Origin: Lichenibacterium minor | GTDB lineage: Bacteria > Pseudomonadota > Alphaproteobacteria > Rhizobiales > Beijerinckiaceae | DNA: 64,000 nucleotides | NCBI RefSeq assembly: GCF_004137685.1 | Contig: NZ_QYBB01000013.1 | Span: forward strand, 1 to 64,000 | Direction of reading: 5' to 3' | Shown here: in pieces, positions 33,855 through 44,320 of the stretch | How the letters are laid out: the number at the start of each line of letters is the position of its first letter | How positions within the stretch are numbered: position 1 is the stretch's first letter | Notes under the pieces: model-generated | The model's database searches: none | What the model saw: only the letters and a program-made list of their open reading frames with translations | Told to the model about the DNA's origin: nothing | Translations under genes and position numbers: made by a program

Positions 33855-35264
33855 ATGAAGACCGCACAGGATGTCCTGAAGGCCATCAGGGACCAGGACA
33901 TCAAATACGTCGACTTCCGCTTCACGGACCCGCGCGGCAAGTGGCAGCACGTCACCTTCGACGTGAGCATCGTCGACGAGGAAGCCTTCGCCGAGGGCGT
34001 GATGTTCGACGGCTCGTCGATCGCGGGCTGGAAGGCCATCAACGAATCCGACATGACGCTGATGCCGGACCCCGAGACGGCCTGCATGGACCCGTTCTTC
34101 TCGGCCTCGACCCTGTCGATCGTCTGCGACGTGCTCGAGCCCGCCACGGGCGAGCCCTACGCCCGCGACCCCCGCGGCGTCGCCAAGAAGGCCGAAGCCT
34201 ACCTCAAGTCGACCGGCATCGGCGACGCCGTCTTCGTCGGCCCGGAAGCCGAGTTCTTCGTCTTCGACGACGTGCGCTTCAAGGCCGACCCCTACAACAC
34301 GGGCTTCGTGGTCGATTCGATCGAGCTGCCGTCGAACATGGACACCGTGTACGAGGGCGGCAACCTCGGGCACCGCATCCGCACCAAGGGGGGGTACTTC
34401 CCCGTGCCGCCGCTCGATTCGGCGCAGGACATGCGCGGCGAGATGCTCGCCGCCATGGCCAGCATGGGCGTCAAGGTCGAGAAGCATCACCACGAGGTGG
34501 CGTCGGCCCAGCACGAGCTCGGCATGAAGTTCGACCGCCTGACGCTGATGGCCGACGGCATGCAGATCTACAAATATTGCATCCACCAGGTGGCGCAGAG
34601 CTACGGCAAGTCGGCCACCTTCATGCCGAAGCCGGTGTTCGGCGACAACGGTTCGGGCATGCACGTACACCAGTCGATCTGGAAGGACGGCAAGCCGCTG
34701 TTCGCGGGGGACAAGTACGCCGACCTCAGCCAGGACTGCCTGTGGTACATCGGCGGCATCATCCGCCACGCCAAATCGCTCAACGCCTTCACCAACCCGT
34801 CGACGAACTCCTACAAGCGGCTGGTGCCGGGCTACGAGGCGCCGGTGCTGCTCGCCTATTCGGCGCGCAACCGCTCGGCCTCCTGCCGCATCCCGTACAC
34901 GTCCAACCCGAAAGCCAAGCGCGTCGAGGTCCGCTTCCCCGATCCGGCCGCCAACCCGTACCTGGCTTTCGCCGCCATGCTGATGGCCGGCCTCGACGGC
35001 ATCCAGAACAAGATCGATCCCGGCGCCGCCATGGACAAGGATCTGTACGACCTGCCCAAGGCCGAGCTGGCGCAGATCCCGACGGTCTGCGGTTCGCTCC
35101 GCGAAGCGCTGGACAGCCTCAAGGCCGACCACGCCTACCTGACCGCCGGCAACGTGTTCACGGCCGACCTCATCGAAAGCTACATCGAACTCAAGATGGC
35201 CGAGGTGATGCGTTTCGAGATGACGCCGCACCCGGTCGAGTACGAGATGTATTATTCGGTCTGA
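33855..35264 (+). CDS. glnA: Glutamine synthetase type I
   Basis: This dodecameric enzyme assimilates ammonium into glutamine. It has 469 residues. Signature stretches are [51 protein letters not shown] and [17 protein letters not shown]. The adenylylation site is Tyr398 in DKDLYDLP, so GlnE control is expected. ATG 33855 is 214 bases after glnB. The C-terminus [11 protein letters not shown] is canonical. A bidirectional terminator follows at 35276-35310. Confidence 0.98.
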   Translation: MKTAQDVLKAIRDQDIKYVDFRFTDPRGKWQHVTFDVSIVDEEAFAEGVMFDGSSIAGWKAINESDMTLMPDPETACMDPFFSASTLSIVCDVLEPATGEPYARDPRGVAKKAEAYLKSTGIGDAVFVGPEAEFFVFDDVRFKADPYNTGFVVDSIELPSNMDTVYEGGNLGHRIRTKGGYFPVPPLDSAQDMRGEMLAAMASMGVKVEKHHHEVASAQHELGMKFDRLTLMADGMQIYKYCIHQVAQSYGKSATFMPKPVFGDNGSGMHVHQSIWKDGKPLFAGDKYADLSQDCLWYIGGIIRHAKSLNAFTNPSTNSYKRLVPGYEAPVLLAYSARNRSASCRIPYTSNPKAKRVEVRFPDPAANPYLAFAAMLMAGLDGIQNKIDPGAAMDKDLYDLPKAELAQIPTVCGSLREALDSLKADHAYLTAGNVFTADLIESYIELKMAEVMRFEMTPHPVEYEMYYSV

Positions 35265-35275
35265 CCCGCCCATCG

Positions 35276-35310
35276 CCTTCCGGGACCGCGCCAGGGGCGC
35301 GCCCGGAAGG
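35276..35310. terminator. Bidirectional terminator between glnA and the esterase gene
   Basis: A 9-bp outer stem (CCTTCCGGG / CCCGGAAGG) and an inner 6-bp stem (CGCGCC / GGCGCG) are separated by a 2-base bulge. The hairpin sits between two convergent stops and serves both strands. It is followed by ATCTCTCCCC on the plus strand. Confidence 0.55.
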
Positions 35311-35321
35311 ATCTCTCCCCG

Positions 35322-36943
<1,622 letters not shown>

Positions 36944-36944
<1 letters not shown>

Positions 36945-37486
36945 CACGCGAACCAGCCCCGCACGGCATCGACGCCGAAGGCCCCCGGCGCCAGCACGAG
37001 GAAGGCCCACACCAGGGCCGATGTCCAGTTGGCGGCCTGGAACGGCAGCGCCGGCATGGCGGCGAGGCCGGCGATCAGCGGCACCGTGGCGCGCAGGGGC
37101 CCGAGGAAGCGGCCGAGGAACACGCCGACGGCGCCCCAGCGGTCGATGTAGCTCCGCGCCCGCACCAGCATCCCGGGGTGTCGCGACAAGGGCCACAGGC
37201 CGGCGACGCGGTCCTCGAAATGTCGGCCGAGCCAGAACGACAGCCAGTCGCCGAGCGCCGCCCCGACCGCCGCCGCGACGAAGACGGGCAGGAACGCCAG
37301 CCCGGCCTGCCCGACGAGGCCGCCCACCGCGACGAGCACCAGCGTGGCCGGCAGCAGGAACGACACGAAGGCCAAGGACTCGCCGAAGGCCAGCGCGAAG
37401 CAGATCGGCGCCGCCCAGGCCTCGTGGTCGCGGACGAAGCCCACGATTCCCTGCCCCCATTGGGCGATCCACGCCATCAACTGCAT
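36944..37486 (-). CDS. DedA-family (SNARE-associated/VTT domain) membrane protein
   Basis: This 180-residue inner-membrane protein carries the DedA hallmarks. ESLAFVSFLLPATLVLVAVG contains the conserved acidic residue and Pro, and GAALGDWLSFWLGRHF contains the G-D-x-x-x-[YF]-x-x-G pattern. FLGRFLGPLRATVPLIAGLA has the essential arginines. Some DedA proteins translocate undecaprenyl phosphate or phospholipid. It starts 3 bases after glpX and is translationally coupled to the esterase lipoprotein, so the two may act together on lipids. Confidence 0.88.
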
Positions 37487-37489
37487 GCG

Positions 37490-38482
37490 TTACAGCCTGA
37501 ACTTGCCGACGTCGCGGTGCTCGGCGCGGATGCGCCGCACGGTGCCGCTGGAGCTGCGGTAGAGCACGGCCTCGGTTTCGACGATGCCGCGCGAGAAGCG
37601 GACGCCGTGGGCCAGCGGGCCGTCGGTGACGCCGGTCGCGGCGACGATCACGTCGCCCGAGGCCATCTCGTCCATGCCGTATGTCTTGTGCGGGTCGGCG
37701 ATTCCCATGGCGGAGGCGCGCTCGCGTTTGTCGGCGCTGTCGAGGATGAGGCGACCCTGCATCTGGCCGCCGACGCAGCGCAGCACGCCCGCCGCCAGCA
37801 CGCCCTCGGGGGCGCCACCGGAGCCGAGGTAGAGGTCGACGTCCGTCTTGTGCGGCTGGGCGGTGAAGATGATCCCGGCCACGTCGCCGTCGGACAGCAG
37901 GCGCAGCGACGCGCCGACGCGGCGGCAGGCCGCGACGAGGTCGGCGTGGCGGGGCCGGTCCAGCACCGCCACGGTGATGCGCGACGGGTCGACGCCCTTG
38001 GCGGCCGCGAGGGCGCGGATGTTGTCCTCGGGCGAGCGGTCGAGGTCGACGATGCCGGGCGGATAGCCCGGGCCGACGGCGATCTTCTCCATGTAGACGT
38101 CCGGCGCGTTGAGCAGGGCGCCGGACTGCGCCATGGCGAGCACCGTGATGGAGCCGGGCAGGTCCTTGGCGCAGAGCGTCGTCCCTTCAAGCGGCGCCAC
38201 CGCGAGGTCGACCTTGGGGCCGTGGCCGGTGCCGACGCGCTCGCCGATGAACAGCATGGGCGCTTCGTCGCGCTCGCCTTCCCCGATCACCACGGTGCCG
38301 TCGATGGGCAGGCGGTTCAGCTCGCGCCGCATGGCGTCGACGGCGGCCTGGTCGGCGGACCGCTCGTCGCCGCGCCCCCGCCAGCGCGCCGCCGCCACGG
38401 CGGCCCGCTCGGTCACGCGCACGAGGTCGAGCGTCAGGCAGCGCTCGTCGATGTCGTCGACTCGGATGCTGGGCTCCGTCAC
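37490..38482 (-). CDS. glpX: Fructose-1,6-bisphosphatase class II
   Basis: GlpX hydrolyses fructose-1,6-bisphosphate to fructose-6-phosphate in gluconeogenesis and, in some relatives, the Calvin cycle. It has 330 residues. Metal and substrate motifs include VVIGEGERDEAPMLFIGERV, VDLAVAPLEGTTLCAKD and DVDLYLGSGGAPEGVLAAG. It lies 43 bases after hom on the same strand; the hom-glpX pair is conserved in Rhizobiales. Confidence 0.96.
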   Translation of the reverse strand: MTEPSIRVDDIDERCLTLDLVRVTERAAVAAARWRGRGDERSADQAAVDAMRRELNRLPIDGTVVIGEGERDEAPMLFIGERVGTGHGPKVDLAVAPLEGTTLCAKDLPGSITVLAMAQSGALLNAPDVYMEKIAVGPGYPPGIVDLDRSPEDNIRALAAAKGVDPSRITVAVLDRPRHADLVAACRRVGASLRLLSDGDVAGIIFTAQPHKTDVDLYLGSGGAPEGVLAAGVLRCVGGQMQGRLILDSADKRERASAMGIADPHKTYGMDEMASGDVIVAATGVTDGPLAHGVRFSRGIVETEAVLYRSSSGTVRRIRAEHRDVGKFRL

Positions 38483-38525
38483 GGCAAGGCCTCGCGTTTC
38501 GCGATCCGGGCCGGTCTCGGACGCT

Positions 38526-39830
38526 TCAGCCCCGCTCGATGCGGATCAATTGCGGCTTTCCCGCGATGGTGCCGCCGGCCTCGACGGCGTCGAGGGCTTC
38601 GCGGATGGTCACCTCGGAAGTCGCGTGGGTGATCAGCACCACGGGCACGTGGCCCGACGCGGACGACCGGAGCGAGGCCGCCGGCTGGCGCTGCATGATG
38701 CTTTCGAAGGAGATGTCGGCCGCCGCCATGCGGGTCGCGATGGCGGCGATGGAGCCCGGGCGGTCCTTGACGGACAGCCGCACGTAATAGCCGCCCTCGT
38801 GGCGCTGCATCGGGGCGCGGGGCGCGCGCTCGAGGGAGTCGGCCGGCCGGCCGAAGGGCAGCACGCGGCTGCCGCGCGCCAGGTCGGCGATGTCGCCGAG
38901 CACCGCCGACGCGGTGGCGTCGCCGCCCGCCCCCGGACCGACGAGCGTCAGTTCCGCCACCGCGTCGGCGTTCACCGCGACCGCGTTGGTGACGCCCTTC
39001 ACCTCGGCGAGCGCCGTCCCCTTGGCCACCATGGTGGGGTGGACGCGCGTCTCGATGCCGTGCCGGGTGCGCTGCGCCACGCCGAGCAGCTTCACCCGGT
39101 AGCCGAGGTCGTCGGCGGCCGCGAGGTCGTCGGAGGTGATGGAGCGGATGCCCTCGACATGGATGGCGTCGAGGTCGATCGCGGTGCCGAAGGCCAGGGT
39201 CGCCAGGATGGCGAGCTTGTGGGCGGTGTCGTGGCCGTCGATGTCGAAGGTCGGGTCCGCTTCCGCGTAGCCGAGCCGCTGCGCTTCCGCCAGGCAGGCG
39301 TCGAAGCCGAGGCCCTCGGCCTCCATGCGGGTGAGGATGTAATTGCACGTGCCGTTGAGGATGCCGTAGACGCGGTCGACCGCGTTGCCGGAAAGCGCTT
39401 CGCGCAGCACCTTGATGGCGGGGATGCCGCCCGCCACGGCGGCTTCGAAGCTCAAGGACGCTCCATGGGCCTCGGCGGCGGCGGCGAGCGCCATGCCGTG
39501 GTGGGCGAGGAGCGCCTTATTGGCGGTGACGACCGATTTGCCCGACGCGATCGCGGCCTCGACGGCGTCGCGCGCCACGCCCTCGTGGCCGCCGATGAGC
39601 TCGACGAACACGTCGATGTCCGGCGCGCGGGCGAGCGCGACGGCGTCGTCGAACCATTCCGCCCGGTCCGGCAGGGTGCCCGCCTTGGCGCGGTCCCGGG
39701 CCGACACGCCCACGACCTCGACCGGTCGCCCGGTGCGGATCGCCAGGGCGGCGGCATCGGTTGTCAGGCGGCGGAGGACGGCACCGCCGACGGTGCCGAG
39801 GCCGGCGATGCCGACGCGCAGGGGGGACAT
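38526..39830 (-). CDS. hom: Homoserine dehydrogenase
   Basis: This enzyme reduces aspartate semialdehyde to homoserine, the branch towards threonine and methionine. It has 434 residues. The NAD(P) fold begins RVGIAGLGTVGGAVLRRL. The catalytic core has GIPAIKVLREALSGN, GILNGTCNYILTRM and AEADPTFDIDGHDTAHKLAI. A C-terminal ACT domain (YYVRLSVKDRPGSIAAIATR) is likely the threonine feedback site. It is first of the hom-glpX-dedA-esterase run. Confidence 0.97.
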   Translation of the reverse strand: MSPLRVGIAGLGTVGGAVLRRLTTDAAALAIRTGRPVEVVGVSARDRAKAGTLPDRAEWFDDAVALARAPDIDVFVELIGGHEGVARDAVEAAIASGKSVVTANKALLAHHGMALAAAAEAHGASLSFEAAVAGGIPAIKVLREALSGNAVDRVYGILNGTCNYILTRMEAEGLGFDACLAEAQRLGYAEADPTFDIDGHDTAHKLAILATLAFGTAIDLDAIHVEGIRSITSDDLAAADDLGYRVKLLGVAQRTRHGIETRVHPTMVAKGTALAEVKGVTNAVAVNADAVAELTLVGPGAGGDATASAVLGDIADLARGSRVLPFGRPADSLERAPRAPMQRHEGGYYVRLSVKDRPGSIAAIATRMAAADISFESIMQRQPAASLRSSASGHVPVVLITHATSEVTIREALDAVEAGGTIAGKPQLIRIERG

Positions 39831-39959
39831 GGTGGGATCCGGCTCAGTGGGGTGCCCGCGCGCCGCTCCTCAGCGTCGCCCGGGCCTGTGGCCCTGAGCC
39901 TTACACGCTGCACCGCCGCGGTGGAACCGCCGGTGAGCGAGTTTCAGACCGTTCGCGGA

Positions 39960-40124
39960 TCAGCGGAAACCGCCGTTCCCGAACAGGAGGTACAGGATGA
40001 TCAGGATGCCGATGATCCCGACGATGCCGATCCCCCCGCCGCCGTAATAGCCGCCCCGGTAGCCGTAGAAGCCGCCGCCGCCGAACAGCAGGATCACGAT
40101 CAGGATCAGGATGAGGAGGGTCAC
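39960..40124 (-). CDS. Small glycine-rich membrane peptide (54 aa), hypothetical
   Basis: A GTG start at 40124 with GGAGA 8 bases upstream gives a 54-residue peptide. Two hydrophobic helices (VTLLILILIVILLFG and GIVGIIGILIILYLLFG) flank a Gly/Tyr core (GGGGFYGYRGGYYGGGG). Similar tiny helix-Gly-helix peptides occur in alphaproteobacteria without known function. A longer version from ATG 40178 would add a basic N-terminus. It is downstream of kgtP on the same strand. Confidence 0.6.
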   Translation of the reverse strand: MTLLILILIVILLFGGGGFYGYRGGYYGGGGIGIVGIIGILIILYLLFGNGGFR

Positions 40125-40242
40125 GATGGCGGTCTCCGGACGGCGCCGGGGCGACCCCGAGCGGTCGCCCTGCGGCATCTCGCCGTCCCCTGCTCAACGT
40201 GACGGGACGGGAATTGTGCCGCACCGCCGGTGCGATTTCCCT

Positions 40243-41556
40243 TCACGCCGCGCGGTCGAGCAGCGAATCCCGCCGCGTGTCGGGCAGCCACACATAGACG
40301 ATGAGCGACACGAAGATGAGCGCGCTGGCGTACCAGAAGAAGCCGTCCTCGAAGCCGCGATCCTTGAAGGCGAGCGCGACCGCGTCCGTCGAGCCGCCGA
40401 ACACCGCCGCCGTGAGCGCGTAGGGCAGGCCGACGCCGAGCGCCCGGATGGCGGTGGGGAACAGTTCCGCCTTCACGATGGCGGTGATGGACGTGTAGCC
40501 GGACACGATCGCCCAGGCGACGCAGATCAGCCCCAGCGCCACGAGGGGGCTGTGGGTTTGGCGGATCGCGGTGAGGAGCGGCACGGTGCCGAGCGTGCCG
40601 ACGACCCCGAAGGCGACCAGCAGCGGCTTGCGGCCGATCCGGTCCGACAGCGCGCCGTAGAGGGGTTGCAGCGCGATCGCGAAGATCAGCGACGCCAGCG
40701 TCACCGCGGTGGTCTGGTCGTCGCTGAGGCCGACGGACAGCTTCAGGTATTTCTGCATGTAGGTGGTGTAGGTGTAGAAGGCCGAGGTCCCGCCCACCGT
40801 GATGCCGATCACCACCAGCATGTTGCGCCAGTTCTCCGCCAGCAGGGCGCCGAACGGCCGGCGGTTGCGCGCCGCCGCGACGAACTTCTCCGATTCGGGC
40901 AGGTGGGCCCGCATGCGGAAGCCGTAGAGCGACGCCAAGGCGCCGATCGCGAAGGGGATGCGCCAGCCCCAGCTCTTCAGCTGGTCGGGCGTCAGGAACA
41001 GCTTCTGCAGCACGAACAGCAGCAGCACGGCGGCCAGTTGTCCCCCGATCAACGTGACGTACCAGACGCCCGAGTAGAAGCCGCGGTGGCGGGGCGGGGA
41101 AATCTCGCTGAGGTAGGTGACGCTGGTGCCGTATTCGCCGCCCTGGCTCAGGCCCTGGATGACGCGCGCCACCGACAGGATCACGGCGGCCCAGATGCCG
41201 ATGGAATCGTAGGTCGGCGACACGGCGATGAGGAGCGATCCGAAGCACATGGCGAGGATCGACACCGTCAGCGACGAGCGGCGGCCGTAGCGATCCGCCA
41301 GGTAACCGAAGATCATGCTGCCGAAGGGCCGCATCAGGAACGCGATGGCGAACAGCGTCGCAGCCTGGAGCTGCTGCACGGCGGCGTCGTTCTTGGGAAA
41401 GAACGAGCCCGCGAAATACAGGGCGAAGGCCGAATAGGCGTAGACGTCGTACCATTCGATGAGGTTGCCGAAGGACGTGGCCAGCACGGCCCAGACCGTC
41501 GCGCCGGTGCTCGCCGTGGCCCCCGGCCGCCGATTCTCCATCGCGGCATCCGCCAT
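40243..41556 (-). CDS. MFS permease, alpha-ketoglutarate permease (KgtP)-like
   Basis: This 437-residue metabolite:H+ symporter-family carrier matches KgtP at many points: SFGNLIEWYDVYAYSAFALY, FAIAFLMRPFGSMIFGYLAD, FYTYTTYMQKYL and GYTSITAIVKAELFPTAIRA. The likely substrate is 2-oxoglutarate or another dicarboxylate, but the MHS family also includes proline/betaine carriers. ATG 41556 follows GGGGAGGG. It stands alone between the small Gly-rich peptide and the Dabb gene on the same strand. Confidence 0.85.
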   Translation of the reverse strand: MADAAMENRRPGATASTGATVWAVLATSFGNLIEWYDVYAYSAFALYFAGSFFPKNDAAVQQLQAATLFAIAFLMRPFGSMIFGYLADRYGRRSSLTVSILAMCFGSLLIAVSPTYDSIGIWAAVILSVARVIQGLSQGGEYGTSVTYLSEISPPRHRGFYSGVWYVTLIGGQLAAVLLLFVLQKLFLTPDQLKSWGWRIPFAIGALASLYGFRMRAHLPESEKFVAAARNRRPFGALLAENWRNMLVVIGITVGGTSAFYTYTTYMQKYLKLSVGLSDDQTTAVTLASLIFAIALQPLYGALSDRIGRKPLLVAFGVVGTLGTVPLLTAIRQTHSPLVALGLICVAWAIVSGYTSITAIVKAELFPTAIRALGVGLPYALTAAVFGGSTDAVALAFKDRGFEDGFFWYASALIFVSLIVYVWLPDTRRDSLLDRAA

Positions 41557-41653
41557 GGCCCACCCTCCCCTTCGGCGGGGCCCACCGGCGCCGCATCGTC
41601 CTGAGCGGCGAGAGTTTCAGGTCGGACCGGGATGTTCAAGCCCCGGGGCGCGG

Positions 41654-41965
41654 TCAGGAGATCGCGAAATCCAGCACGGTCAGCCCGGCCAGCCCACCCT
41701 CGGCCGCCCTGACGAGGCGTGCGCCTGCGGCCTCGTGCTCGGGCAGCGCCAGGTAGGCGTCGCGGGCGGCGGCATCGTCGAAGTCGACCGTGAAGGCGTG
41801 GGTGTGGCCATGCGACAGGCCTTCGGGGCTGACGTTCGGCCCATGGGCGAAGGTCCTCATGCCGGGCAGGCGCCCGCGCAGGTCCGAAAGGTCGCCGAAG
41901 ATGGCCGAAACCTCGCCCTGCGCCAAACCCTCCCGGAACCGCACCAGCACCACATGTCGAATCAT
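41654..41965 (-). CDS. Dabb-family (stress-responsive A/B barrel) protein
   Basis: This 103-residue ferredoxin-fold protein begins MIRHVVLVRFREG and has the Dabb core HAFTVDFDDAAARDAYLALPEHE. Such proteins form dimeric alpha/beta barrels and occur in stress response and polyketide cyclisation. The biochemical role here is unknown. It sits between cspA and kgtP on the minus strand. Confidence 0.85.
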   Translation of the reverse strand: MIRHVVLVRFREGLAQGEVSAIFGDLSDLRGRLPGMRTFAHGPNVSPEGLSHGHTHAFTVDFDDAAARDAYLALPEHEAAGARLVRAAEGGLAGLTVLDFAIS

Positions 41966-42093
41966 CGCGCGCCGCCCGTCTTCTGTTGTGCGGCAGAAAT
42001 AAGACGATCCATGGCCGCGCTCAACGGCTCCCGCGGCGGGGCTGCAATGCAGAAGCGAGGTGAGCGACCGCGCCTGCGACGGGCCGGACGACG

Positions 42094-42123
42094 AAAAGGG
42101 GCCGGCGCGATGCGCCGGCCCCT
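42094..42123 (-). terminator. Rho-independent terminator after cspA
   Basis: A 12-bp GC-rich stem (AGGGGCCGGCGC / GCGCCGGCCCCT) with a 3-base loop is followed on the minus strand by TTTTCGTCG. It lies about 48 bases past the cspA stop. Confidence 0.75.
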
Positions 42124-42170
42124 CCCCTCGATCCCGGTTGGCCCAGCCGCAGGGGCGGGGCGTGCCGAAA

Positions 42171-42380
42171 TCACTCGGCCTGAAGCTTGTCCGCGGACAT
42201 CTTGCCCGAACGGTTGTCCTTGGTCAGCTCGTAGCTGAGCTTCTGACCTTCCGACAGGTTGCTCATCCCGGCGCGCTCGACGGCGGAGATGTGGACGAAG
42301 ACGTCCTGGCTGCCGTCGCTCGGCTGGATGAAGCCGAAGCCCTTGGTGGCGTTGAACCACTTGACGGTACCGTTGGCCAT
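42171..42380 (-). CDS. cspA: Cold-shock protein (CspA family)
   Basis: This 69-residue single-domain RNA chaperone has RNP1 KGFGFI (13-18) and RNP2 VFVHI (27-31). It starts [17 protein letters not shown]. The predicted promoter at 42536-42564 would give a leader of about 150 bases, as in cold-inducible csp genes, suggesting post-transcriptional control. The codon mix contains AAG, AAC and ACC, suited to high expression. A strong terminator follows. Confidence 0.97.
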   Translation of the reverse strand: MANGTVKWFNATKGFGFIQPSDGSQDVFVHISAVERAGMSNLSEGQKLSYELTKDNRSGKMSADKLQAE

Positions 42381-42523
42381 GTAAAACCCTTTCTGCATGC
42401 GTGGGTTGTCGTTCGGGCACACCGTGCCCGGCGACGAGGAATCGACAATGCTAGAAGAGGTCGTCAGCGTGCGCGAGGACATCGGAGATGCCAGCGCGCG
42501 GTGGCTTAAACGTACAGCCTATA

Positions 42524-42551
42524 ATCGATGATCACGATATCGAACTAGTTC
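42524..42551. repeat. Chain of four abutting palindromes over the cspA promoter
   Basis: ATCGAT (42524-42529), TGATCA (42529-42534), CGATATCG (42535-42542) and GAACTAGTTC (42542-42551) follow one another with no gap, sharing bases at two joints. The patch is A/T-rich in GC-rich DNA and covers the predicted -10 region. Function unknown. Confidence 0.8.
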
Positions 42552-42564
42552 CGCGCAAAGTCAA
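42536..42564 (-). promoter_or_regulatory. Predicted promoter of cspA
   Basis: On the minus strand TTGACT (42564-42559), 17 bases, then GATATC (42541-42536). The -35 is good and the -10 is fair. The predicted start near 42529 gives a leader of about 150 bases before the cspA ATG. The promoter overlaps the palindrome chain. Confidence 0.45.
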
Positions 42565-42662
42565 GTCGGTCGGCCTCGACCGCCACGGGAAATATCGATG
42601 TCGCCGTTGCGACGATGTTCCGGAGGACGTGTTGGGCGGAGAGTTCGCACACGAACGGTGCT

Positions 42663-42738
42663 TGGCGCGCCCAAGGGGAATCGAACCCCTGTTTTCGCCG
42701 TGAAAGGGCGACGTCCTAGACCGCTAGACGATGGGCGC
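42663..42738 (-). tRNA. tRNA-Glu (anticodon UUC)
   Basis: The minus strand gives a 76-base tRNA with CCA encoded. The acceptor stem is GCGCCCA / TGGGCGC, the D-arm has TAGCGGTCTAGGA, the anticodon loop is CTTTCAC (TTC) on stem TCGCC / GGCGA, and the T-arm is GGGGTTCGATTCCCC. Without CCA it spans 42666-42738. A strong promoter is predicted at 42773-42802. Confidence 0.97.
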
Positions 42739-42772
42739 GGACGGTGGGGCATCAGCTCCCGACCGTGCGTGG

Positions 42773-42802
42773 CTTATAGGCCAGTTTCGGCTTCGCTGGC
42801 AA
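42773..42802 (-). promoter_or_regulatory. Predicted promoter of tRNA-Glu
   Basis: On the minus strand TTGCCA (42802-42797), 18 bases, then TATAAG (42778-42773). The start would lie about 28 bases before the tRNA. This is the best -10 among the tRNA promoters here. Confidence 0.6.
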
Positions 42803-43007
42803 GCGCGTCCGCGCGCCGCGGTCGCGGATGGGGACGCCATGCCCTCGGCCGCCGTTCACGGATCGGCCGACGGGCGGGCTGTTCCGCTCCCCGAAACGGA
42901 AAAGGGAACGGCGCGGGCTGAACCCGCGCGATCATGCCGGGGCGGGACCGCGGCAGAGGGCCCGGCGTTGGCGTCCCGACACGCCGCACCGCAGCCCGGA
43001 GAACACC

Positions 43008-44285
43008 ATGTCCGATCCCGACCGTCGCCAGATGCTGAAGCTCGCCGCCACCGCCGCGGGGGCGACGCTGGCCGGCACCGGCGCGGCGCGGGCCGCCGAG
43101 CCCGTCGTCGACACCGGCACGGTCCAGGGGAGCCAAGTGGCGTTTCCGGCCTGGACGGCGCCGACCGAACGCCCCGCCGCCCCGCCGCCCGCTCCCCTGC
43201 CCCCGAAGGACCGGGTCGGCTTCGCCGTGCTGGGCCTGGGCCGGCTCGCGTTGGAGGAGATCCTGCCGGCCTTCGCGCAATCCAAGCGCGCCAAGCTCAC
43301 GGCGCTGATCTCGGGCACGCCCGAGAAGGCCAGGCTGGTCGCCGAGCAATACGGCATCGCCCCCGAAGCCGTGTACGGCTACGGCGATTGGGCGAAGATC
43401 GGGGCGAACCCGGCCATCCAGGCCGTCTACGTGGTGACGCCGAACGCCCTGCACCGCGAAGCGACGCTCAACGCGGCGGCCGCCGGCAAGCACGTGCTCT
43501 GCGAGAAGCCGATGGCGACGAGCGCCGCAGATTGCGAAGCGATGATCGCAGCCTGCGCGCGCGCCGGGCGGCACCTGATGATCGCCTATCGCTGCCAGTA
43601 CGAGCCCAACAATCGCGCCGTCGAGGCCCTGGTGCGGGACAAGCGCTACGGGGCCGCCCTGCTCTACGACGCCGTGAACACCCAGAACATGGCGGCGCCG
43701 ACGCAGTGGCGCTTCGTGAAGGCGCTGTCCGGCGGCGGAGCCCTGCCCGACATCGGGCTTTATTGCCTCAACGGCGCGCGGTTCATCACCGGCGAGGAGC
43801 CGACCGAGGTCTACGCCCACACCCATTCGACGCCCGGCGACCCGCGCTTCAAGGAGGTGGAGGAGCAGGTGACGTTCACGCTGCGTTTCCCGAGCGGGCT
43901 CGTGGCGAACTGCGCCGCCTCCTACGGGCTGCACGAGAACCGCCGGCTCGGCCTGGGCCTGCCCGCGGCGGCGATCGATTTCGCCAACGCCTTCGCCTAC
44001 ACGGGCCAGACGGTGCAGATCGCCCGGCGCGACGGGGACGCCGAAGCGGTGATCGACCGCCGCATCCCGGCGAAGAACCAGTTCGCGCTGGAGCTCGACC
44101 ACATGGCCGACTGCATCGCGACGGGGCGGCGGCCCCGCACGCCGGGCGAGGAAGGCCTGGCCGACCAGCGCATCATGGAGGCCATCTACCGCTCGGCCGA
44201 AACCGGCCAACCCGTGTCGCTGCCCAAGGTCGAAGGCCTCGACACGACCCGCGGGCCGGCGCTGCCGCCGGACGGGCAGGGTTGA
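43008..44285 (+). CDS. Tat-exported Gfo/Idh/MocA-family oxidoreductase (GFOR-like)
   Basis: This 425-residue NAD(P)-binding sugar oxidoreductase relative has a twin-arginine signal (DRRQMLKLAATAAGATLAG, Arg6-Arg7). A Pro-rich linker leads to the Rossmann fold FAVLGLGRLALEEILPAF and the family EKP motif (HVLCEKPMATSAADCE). The C-terminal domain resembles periplasmic glucose-fructose oxidoreductase, whose cofactor is exported bound. Substrate unknown. ATG 43008 has CGGAGAA upstream. It is divergent from tRNA-Glu and convergent with recJ. Confidence 0.85.
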   Translation: MSDPDRRQMLKLAATAAGATLAGTGAARAAEPVVDTGTVQGSQVAFPAWTAPTERPAAPPPAPLPPKDRVGFAVLGLGRLALEEILPAFAQSKRAKLTALISGTPEKARLVAEQYGIAPEAVYGYGDWAKIGANPAIQAVYVVTPNALHREATLNAAAAGKHVLCEKPMATSAADCEAMIAACARAGRHLMIAYRCQYEPNNRAVEALVRDKRYGAALLYDAVNTQNMAAPTQWRFVKALSGGGALPDIGLYCLNGARFITGEEPTEVYAHTHSTPGDPRFKEVEEQVTFTLRFPSGLVANCAASYGLHENRRLGLGLPAAAIDFANAFAYTGQTVQIARRDGDAEAVIDRRIPAKNQFALELDHMADCIATGRRPRTPGEEGLADQRIMEAIYRSAETGQPVSLPKVEGLDTTRGPALPPDGQG

Positions 44286-44320
44286 CGTCCACCCTCGCCC
44301 GCTTCGACCGCGGCCGCCCG

